Position numbers and translations under genes: made by a program
Assembly (NCBI GenBank): GCA_026314275.1
Contig: CP111109.1
Location: forward strand, 3,596,001 to 3,660,000
Length of the DNA stretch: 64,000 bases
Reading direction: 5' to 3'
From: JAGOEY01 sp017997515
GTDB lineage: Bacteria; Pseudomonadota; Gammaproteobacteria; Burkholderiales; Burkholderiaceae_C
The notes under the pieces: generated by a model
The model's input: the letters and a program-made list of their open reading frames with translations, nothing else
Told to the model about the DNA's origin: nothing
Databases searched by the model: none
In this document: piece by piece, positions 59,836-64,000 of the stretch
Layout of the letters: each line of letters opens with the position of its first letter
Numbering within the stretch: position 1 is the first letter of the stretch

Positions 59836-60399
59836 ATGACCTCGATTCAAACTTCCCGCAAACTCGCCTCTTTCAGCCTCGCCGTCGTGATGTCGGCCGT
59901 CTCTGTGGCCTCGATGGCGCAGGTGATGGTGGGTGGCGCGCCGATGTTGGCGTCCAAGGACATCATCGACAACGCGGTCAACTCCAAGGACCACACCACG
60001 CTGGTGGCGGCGGTCAAGGCTGCAGGGCTGGTGGACACACTCAAAGGCCCCGGCCCGTTCACGGTGTTTGCGCCCACCAACGCTGCGTTTGCCGCGCTGC
60101 CTGCTGGCACGGTGGACACTTTGCTGAAGCCTGAAAACAAGGCCACGCTGACCAAGGTGTTGACCTACCACGTGGTGGCGGGCAAGTGGGACGCAGCAGC
60201 TATCAGCAAGATGATTGCCGACGGCAAGGGTATGGCCACGATCAAGACGGTGAGCGGTGGCACGCTGACGGCCAAGGCCAGCGGTATGGGCGTGACGGTG
60301 ACCGATGAGAAGGGCGGTGTGGCGAATGTGACGATTGCGGATGTGTACCAGTCGAACGGTGTGATCCACGTCATCGACAAGGTGCTCTTGCCCCAGTAA
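59836..60399 (+). CDS. exported fasciclin (FAS1) domain protein
   Basis: A 187-residue protein. Signal peptide in the first 34 residues (LASFSLAVVMSAVSVASMAQ). One FAS1 domain: KDIIDNAVNSKDHTTLVAAV, LKGPGPFTVFAPTNAAFAAL (first FAS1 motif), TLTKVLTYHVVAGKWDAAAI (YH motif) and IADVYQSNGVIHVIDKVLLP (second motif). FAS1 proteins take part in adhesion or matrix contacts. AGGAG lies before the ATG at 59836. The IS5 element ends 21 bp upstream, so its native promoter is cut off and expression may rely on the element. Confidence 0.9.
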   Translation: MTSIQTSRKLASFSLAVVMSAVSVASMAQVMVGGAPMLASKDIIDNAVNSKDHTTLVAAVKAAGLVDTLKGPGPFTVFAPTNAAFAALPAGTVDTLLKPENKATLTKVLTYHVVAGKWDAAAISKMIADGKGMATIKTVSGGTLTAKASGMGVTVTDEKGGVANVTIADVYQSNGVIHVIDKVLLPQ

Positions 60400-61263
60400 T
60401 CACAGGTTGGCGTCTTCCCGCACCCGCAAAAAGCTGGCAAAACGCGGCACACCGCTGGGGTTCACGTCCCTGAAGCGGTAGGTGACCCAGGCCCCGATGG
60501 CGGGCGGGTTGCGGCGCTGGGCATCGGTGAAGCCGGTGCCCAGTTTGAAGCGTTGGCGTGTGGGGGTTTCGACGAGCAGGGCGCCCATCATGCCCTGGTA
60601 TTTGCCCTGGCCCGGGAGGTGGGCGACCACGCGGGCTTCGGCATCTTCATGGGGTTTGACCTTGAGCAGGTCGTCGTTGCGCGCGCCTTTGTACAGCGAT
60701 GCACCGCGGTGCAGCATCAGGCCTTCACCACCGGCTTTGACAATCTGGCGCATGCGGGCTTGCAGGGCGGCGTGGCTGGCAACTTTGCTCTGCGGCACGG
60801 CTTGCACCCAGGGCACGGCCAGTGTGCCGACCAGGGTGTTGAGGGCCGGAATCCGTTCGTCAAATGTGCCGCCGTGTGCGGGCAGGTCAAACACCATAAA
60901 GCGCATTTTTTGCCACGCGGCATCCACCGGAGTCTGCTGGCGCACGGTGGACACGGCTGCGGAGAACTGGCCCCGGCCTGCCCACAGCTCACCGTCCATC
61001 GGCACGGCGGGCCAGCCTGCGGTGAACCAGGCGGGGGCGTTGATGCGTTCACCGCCGCGCGTCCAGAGCTGCGCGCCGTCCCAGTAGCCCCGCACACCGT
61101 CGTATTTTTCGCTGACCCAGTAGTCGGCCAGGGGAATGTTTGCGCGGTACACATTGGCAAGCATGAGGCTGGGCGCTGCTGCCGTGGCGGCAAATGGCAT
61201 GCCCACCAGCAGCGTTGCGGCACCGGCCGTCCACATGCTGCGCAAGAGGTTTCGGCGGTGCAT
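60400..61263 (-). CDS. ligE: periplasmic ATP-dependent DNA ligase (LigE type)
   Basis: A 287-residue exported ligase. Signal peptide: AGAATLLVGMPFAATAAA, residues 13-30. Adenylation motif I is SEKYDGVRGYWDG with K53; further motifs are MDGELWAGRG (III region), MRFMVFDLP, GEGLMLHRG (IV) and DLLKVKPH (V). A small OB-fold domain ends the protein (GTGFTDAQRRNPPAIGAWVT). LigE enzymes of Gram-negative bacteria have only these minimal domains and are thought to seal DNA outside the cytoplasm, in uptake or biofilm DNA. Its stop touches the fasciclin gene's, in convergent orientation. Confidence 0.9.
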   Translation of the reverse strand: MHRRNLLRSMWTAGAATLLVGMPFAATAAAPSLMLANVYRANIPLADYWVSEKYDGVRGYWDGAQLWTRGGERINAPAWFTAGWPAVPMDGELWAGRGQFSAAVSTVRQQTPVDAAWQKMRFMVFDLPAHGGTFDERIPALNTLVGTLAVPWVQAVPQSKVASHAALQARMRQIVKAGGEGLMLHRGASLYKGARNDDLLKVKPHEDAEARVVAHLPGQGKYQGMMGALLVETPTRQRFKLGTGFTDAQRRNPPAIGAWVTYRFRDVNPSGVPRFASFLRVREDANL

Positions 61264-61309
61264 CAGGTCATTCCCTTGGCAAAAAGTACGGGCATGAAAA
61301 AAACGCATT

Positions 61310-61348
61310 CGCTACAAATAATATAGCTGCATGCGCTTGTTGGCTGTA
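61310..61348. repeat. interspersed hairpin repeat, copy I, left half (split by IS30)
   Basis: TCGCTACAAATAATATAGCTG and related bases up to TTGTTGGCTGTA. The second half (GTACGCTAGAGGCCGATTTG) is at 62452. Taking out the IS30 element and one GTA joins the two into a normal copy. Confidence 0.65.
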
Positions 61349-62451
61349 GGCGGTTTCAACCCCAAGTGCAACAGAATCAATGAATGGAATCGGGTTGCTG
61401 GGTCAGGCGGGCCAAGTGTTCAGCATAGACCTCAATGGGCTTGCGCCAGCCCAGCGTCATTCTGGGACGCCCATTGAGCTGATCAGCCACCGCGTCAAGC
61501 TGCTCCTGGCTGTAGCCCGAGAGGTCTGTGCCTTTGGGAAAGTACTGCCGCAGCAGCCCATTGGTGTTCTCATTGCTGCCGCGCTGCCAAGGGCTATGGG
61601 GATCGCAGAAGTACACCTTCATTCCCGTGCGCTGGCCTAGCTCCCGGTGCCTTGCCATCTCACTGCCCCGGTCATAGGTCAAGCTCTCCCGCATGGGCTT
61701 GGCAATGGCATTGAGTTTGTCGCTGAAGGCTTGCAACACGTGGGCCGCCGTTGCGGGATGGGGGTGGGGGAGCTTGACCAGAAGCACCAAGCGGGTGGTG
61801 CGCTCAACGAGCGTTCCAATCGCACTGGCGTTAGCCTGGCCTTTGATCAGATCACCCTCCCAATGGCCGGGAAGCTGGCGATCCTCTACCTCGGGCGGGC
61901 GCACATGGATGCTCAGCATCTCGGATACGTCACTGCGGCGATCCTGGCCACCCGAGCGCGGTCTACGCGTGGCGCGTCCCATGCGCAGACAGGCGAGTAA
62001 TTCCTTTTTGAGCTCACCCCGTGGCTGGGCATAGATGCAGGTGTAGATCGTCTCGTGGGACACGTGAAGGCGGTTGTTCTCGGGATGCAGGCGGCGCAGT
62101 TCGCAAGCGATCTGCTGGGGTGACCACCATTGGAGCAGATAGGCGCGTACAGACGCGAACAATGCGCCGTTGTGGTGGAGTTTGGGCGTGGGTCGGGCAA
62201 AGTGTCTGCGCCTGTCGCAGCGTTGCTGGGCAAACCGGGAGACGTAGCCCTTGGGTCCGCCATTGCGCTGGCATTCCCGGCTGATGGTCGATGGACTGCG
62301 GCCCAAGGCACGCGCCACAGCCCGCAGGCTCATTCCTTGTTGCAGGGCTAGCGCTATCGCGTAGCGCTCTTGTTCGCTCAGTTGGCTGTAGTGGGTCGTG
62401 CTCATGGGGCCTCAATTCTGGGGGGTGTTGCACTTCTGAATTGAGGCCGCC
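61349..62451 (-). mobile_element. IS30 family insertion sequence
   Basis: A 1103-bp element. Ends: GGCGGTTTCAACCCCAAG at 61349 and, in complement, GGCGGCCTCAATTCAGAAG at 62451, both followed by GTGCAACA. Flanked by a 3-bp duplication GTA (61346-61348 and 62452-62454). One transposase gene. Confidence 0.88.
61377..62405 (-). CDS. IS30 family transposase
   Basis: A 342-residue DDE transposase, intact. N-terminal helix-turn-helix domain (MSTTHYSQLSEQERYAIALA; LRAVARALGRSPSTISRECQ) and rve domain: PGHWEGDLIKGQANASAIGT (D), LTYDRGSEMARHRELG (D) and SPWQRGSNENTNGLLRQYFP (E). These are IS30 hallmarks. Divergent from fabI's end by about 110 bp, with no sign of damage. Confidence 0.94.
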   Translation of the reverse strand: MSTTHYSQLSEQERYAIALALQQGMSLRAVARALGRSPSTISRECQRNGGPKGYVSRFAQQRCDRRRHFARPTPKLHHNGALFASVRAYLLQWWSPQQIACELRRLHPENNRLHVSHETIYTCIYAQPRGELKKELLACLRMGRATRRPRSGGQDRRSDVSEMLSIHVRPPEVEDRQLPGHWEGDLIKGQANASAIGTLVERTTRLVLLVKLPHPHPATAAHVLQAFSDKLNAIAKPMRESLTYDRGSEMARHRELGQRTGMKVYFCDPHSPWQRGSNENTNGLLRQYFPKGTDLSGYSQEQLDAVADQLNGRPRMTLGWRKPIEVYAEHLARLTQQPDSIH

Positions 62452-62482
62452 GTACGCTAGAGGCCGATTTGATGCTGAATTT
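62452..62482. repeat. interspersed hairpin repeat, copy I, right half
   Basis: GTACGCTAGAGGCCGATTTG and following bases. Completes 61310-61348 when the IS30 element is removed. Confidence 0.65.
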
Positions 62483-62514
62483 CAGCGCCAAACCGGCTCC
62501 GCTGCGTCACCAGA

Positions 62515-63312
62515 TCAGCCGTTTTCGACTGTGTCGCGGCTGATGCCGCCGGTCTGGCTGAAGCCGCCGTCCACGTACATGATTTCGGCGGTCACGCCGC
62601 TGGCCAGGTCGGACAACAAGAAGGCGGCGGCGTTGCCCACGTCTTCAATGGTCACGTTGCGGCGCAGGGGTGATGCACCGGCCACCACACCCAGCAGCTT
62701 GCCGAAGTCTTTGATGCCGCTGGCGGCCAGGGTCTTGATGGGGCCGGCGCTGATGCCGTTGGCGCGCATGCCTTTGGGGCCCAGCGCTTCGGCCAGGTAA
62801 CGCACGCTGGCTTCCAGGCTGGCTTTGGCCAGGCCCATGGTGTTGTAGTTGGGCACGGTGCGCAGCGCGCCGAGGTAGCTCAGTGTCAGCACCGACGACT
62901 TTTCATTCAGGTAGGGCAGGGCGGCCTTGGCCAGCGCGGGGAAGCTGTAGGCGCTGATGTCGTGGGCAATGCGGAAGTTTTCGCGGGTCAGGCCTTCGAG
63001 GAAGTCGCCGGCAATGGCTTCGCGCGGGGCAAAACCAATGCCGTGCACAAAGCCGTCGAACTTGGGCCAGGTGGCGGACAGGTCGGCAAACATTTTGTCG
63101 ATCTGCTCGTCGCTGCCCACGTCGCAGTCAAACACCAGTTTGGAGTCGAAGTCGGCCGCAAAGTCGGTGATGCGGTCTTTGAAGCGTTCACCCACGTAGC
63201 TGAAAGCCAGCTCGGCACCCTGCGCGTGGCAGGCCTTGGCAATGCCGTAGGCAATGGAGCGGTTCGACAACACACCCGTGATCAGCAGTTTTTTGCCAGC
63301 AAGAAAGCCCAT
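62515..63312 (-). CDS. fabI: enoyl-[acyl-carrier-protein] reductase (NADH)
   Basis: A 265-residue SDR enzyme. It begins MGFLAGKKLLITGVLSNRSI with the FabI-type nucleotide loop. The catalytic pair Tyr-x6-Lys is in VPNYNTMGLAKASLEASVRY, with the upstream LSYLGALR Tyr typical of FabI. C-terminal YVDGGFSQTGG. It reduces enoyl-ACP in the last step of the fatty acid elongation cycle and is the usual target of triclosan-type inhibitors. Length normal. Divergent from the peptide-binding protein gene, 35 bp away. Confidence 0.95.
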   Translation of the reverse strand: MGFLAGKKLLITGVLSNRSIAYGIAKACHAQGAELAFSYVGERFKDRITDFAADFDSKLVFDCDVGSDEQIDKMFADLSATWPKFDGFVHGIGFAPREAIAGDFLEGLTRENFRIAHDISAYSFPALAKAALPYLNEKSSVLTLSYLGALRTVPNYNTMGLAKASLEASVRYLAEALGPKGMRANGISAGPIKTLAASGIKDFGKLLGVVAGASPLRRNVTIEDVGNAAAFLLSDLASGVTAEIMYVDGGFSQTGGISRDTVENG

Positions 63313-63347
63313 GTTTTGTTCTCCAGAAAGTATTGCAGAATTGTCGC

Positions 63348-64000
63348 ATGCGTTGTTTGCTGCTTTGTCTGTTGTGGGGTTGGGCCATGCCGTCGTGGGC
63401 GGCTTACGGCTACGCCATGTGGGACGGGCTGAAGTACCCGCAGGGTTTTACCCACTTCGATTATGTGAACCCCAACGCACCCAAAGGCGGCGAGCTGCGC
63501 CTGGTCAGCAACCTGCGCACATCCACTTTCGACAAATACAACCCTTTCACCATGAAAGGCAGCGCGCCGGCCTACCTGTCAGCCTTTATGTTCGACAGCC
63601 TGCTGACCGGGTCGCTGGACGAAACCGGCTCGGGCTACGGCCTGCTGGCCGAAGATGTGGCGGTGGCCGATGATGGCCTGAGCGCCACCTTCCGCCTGCG
63701 GCCCGAAGCACGGTTTCACAACGGCAGCCCGGTGCTGGCCGCCGATGTGAAACACACCTACGACACCCTCATTGGGCCGTTTGCATCGCCCGCGTACAAA
63801 ACCGTGCTGCAGGATGTGGCAGGTGTGGATGTGCTGGACGACCACACGGTGCGTTTTCGCTTCCACAAACCCAACCGCGAGTTGCCGCTGACTGTGGGCG
63901 GCCTGCCCATCTTCAGCCGCCAGTGGGGCATGGAAAACGGCAAGGCCAAACCGTTTGACAAGGTGGTGATGGACATCCCGATTGGCAGCGGCCCCTACAA
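63348..64000 (+). CDS. extracellular solute-binding protein, YejA-like (partial, runs off the right edge)
   Basis: The first 217 codons of an SBP family 5 protein. Signal peptide MRCLLLCLLWGWAMPSWAAY. Then AMWDGLKYPQGFTHFDYVNP and NAPKGGELRLVSNLRTSTFD (the YejA-type HFDYVNPNAPKGG start), SAFMFDSLLTGSLDETG, and RLRPEARFHNGSPVLAADVK. YejA-type receptors serve an oligopeptide/microcin C-type ABC importer. The 3' end and the permease genes that usually follow lie outside the window. Confidence 0.88.
   Translation, partial: MRCLLLCLLWGWAMPSWAAYGYAMWDGLKYPQGFTHFDYVNPNAPKGGELRLVSNLRTSTFDKYNPFTMKGSAPAYLSAFMFDSLLTGSLDETGSGYGLLAEDVAVADDGLSATFRLRPEARFHNGSPVLAADVKHTYDTLIGPFASPAYKTVLQDVAGVDVLDDHTVRFRFHKPNRELPLTVGGLPIFSRQWGMENGKAKPFDKVVMDIPIGSGPY

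Overview
The window looks like a stretch of a high-GC betaproteobacterial chromosome, most likely a Comamonadaceae member close to Rhodoferax, Polaromonas or Acidovorax. This is inferred from the gene content (TAXI-type and Bug-type receptors, a CysB-like LysR next to a methionine-type aminotransferase, lptFG-pepA-holC, a MesX/MesD methionine synthase cluster) and from about nine copies of a short interspersed hairpin repeat of a kind I associate with this family. No rRNA and no CRISPR array were seen; there is one tRNA.

Layout. 0-11 kb: housekeeping genes (DUF6172, NYN-domain protein, aldo/keto reductase, SUI1-type factor), a DUF4130 plus radical-SAM pair with a LexA-type SOS box at its start, a RhlE-type helicase with a glycine-rich tail, EttA, and a TAXI receptor with a P1 peptidase. 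11.9-16.9 kb: a metal-themed block (DUF305, DUF2946-like, YitT, DUF411, a Zn/Cd/Pb P-type ATPase and its divergent MerR/CadR regulator with a 19-bp-spacer promoter). 17-26.5 kb: acyltransferase, aminotransferase, CysB-like regulator, CbiX-lptG-lptF, then pepA-holC and a branched-chain amino acid binding protein. 27.2-32.6 kb: an AT-rich integrative mobilizable element bounded by an 18-bp repeat of the tRNA-Ser(GGA) 3' end. It carries a MobV-like relaxase, small unknown genes, a long non-coding hairpin-rich tract and a tyrosine integrase broken by an IS481 element, a small GC-rich insertion and a frameshift. 32.7-36.6 kb: QmcA/NfeD pair and a large basic amino acid decarboxylase. 36.7-44.4 kb: an eight-gene unit on the minus strand (GntR regulator, binding protein, two permeases, two ATPases, a VanA-like Rieske oxygenase, a VanB-like reductase), which together could import and O-demethylate a methoxylated aromatic acid; a paired GntR-type operator precedes it.

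44.5-50 kb: LysR regulator, an MBL-fold protein with an altered metal site, a DsbA-like protein, a small gene split by a 270-bp palindromic insertion, two back-to-back truncated genes (citrate synthase and Bug receptor) and a Fic protein. 50-53.8 kb: MetR-like regulator facing an FMN reductase, MesX and MesD, a folate-independent methionine synthase unit. 53.9-62.5 kb: an accessory zone with a MarR-type regulator under a double palindromic operator, a DUF1398 protein, remnants of a higBA-type toxin-antitoxin pair, a large 971-residue phospholipase D-type protein that may be an undescribed defence gene, an IS5 and an IS30 element, a fasciclin-domain protein and a periplasmic LigE-type ATP-dependent DNA ligase. 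The window closes with fabI and the start of a YejA-like peptide-binding protein.

The most unusual items are the 971-residue PLD-domain protein, the 270-bp nested-palindrome insertion that splits a small gene without target duplication, the SOS-box-controlled radical SAM/DUF4130 pair, and the hairpin-rich non-coding tract in the mobilizable element.
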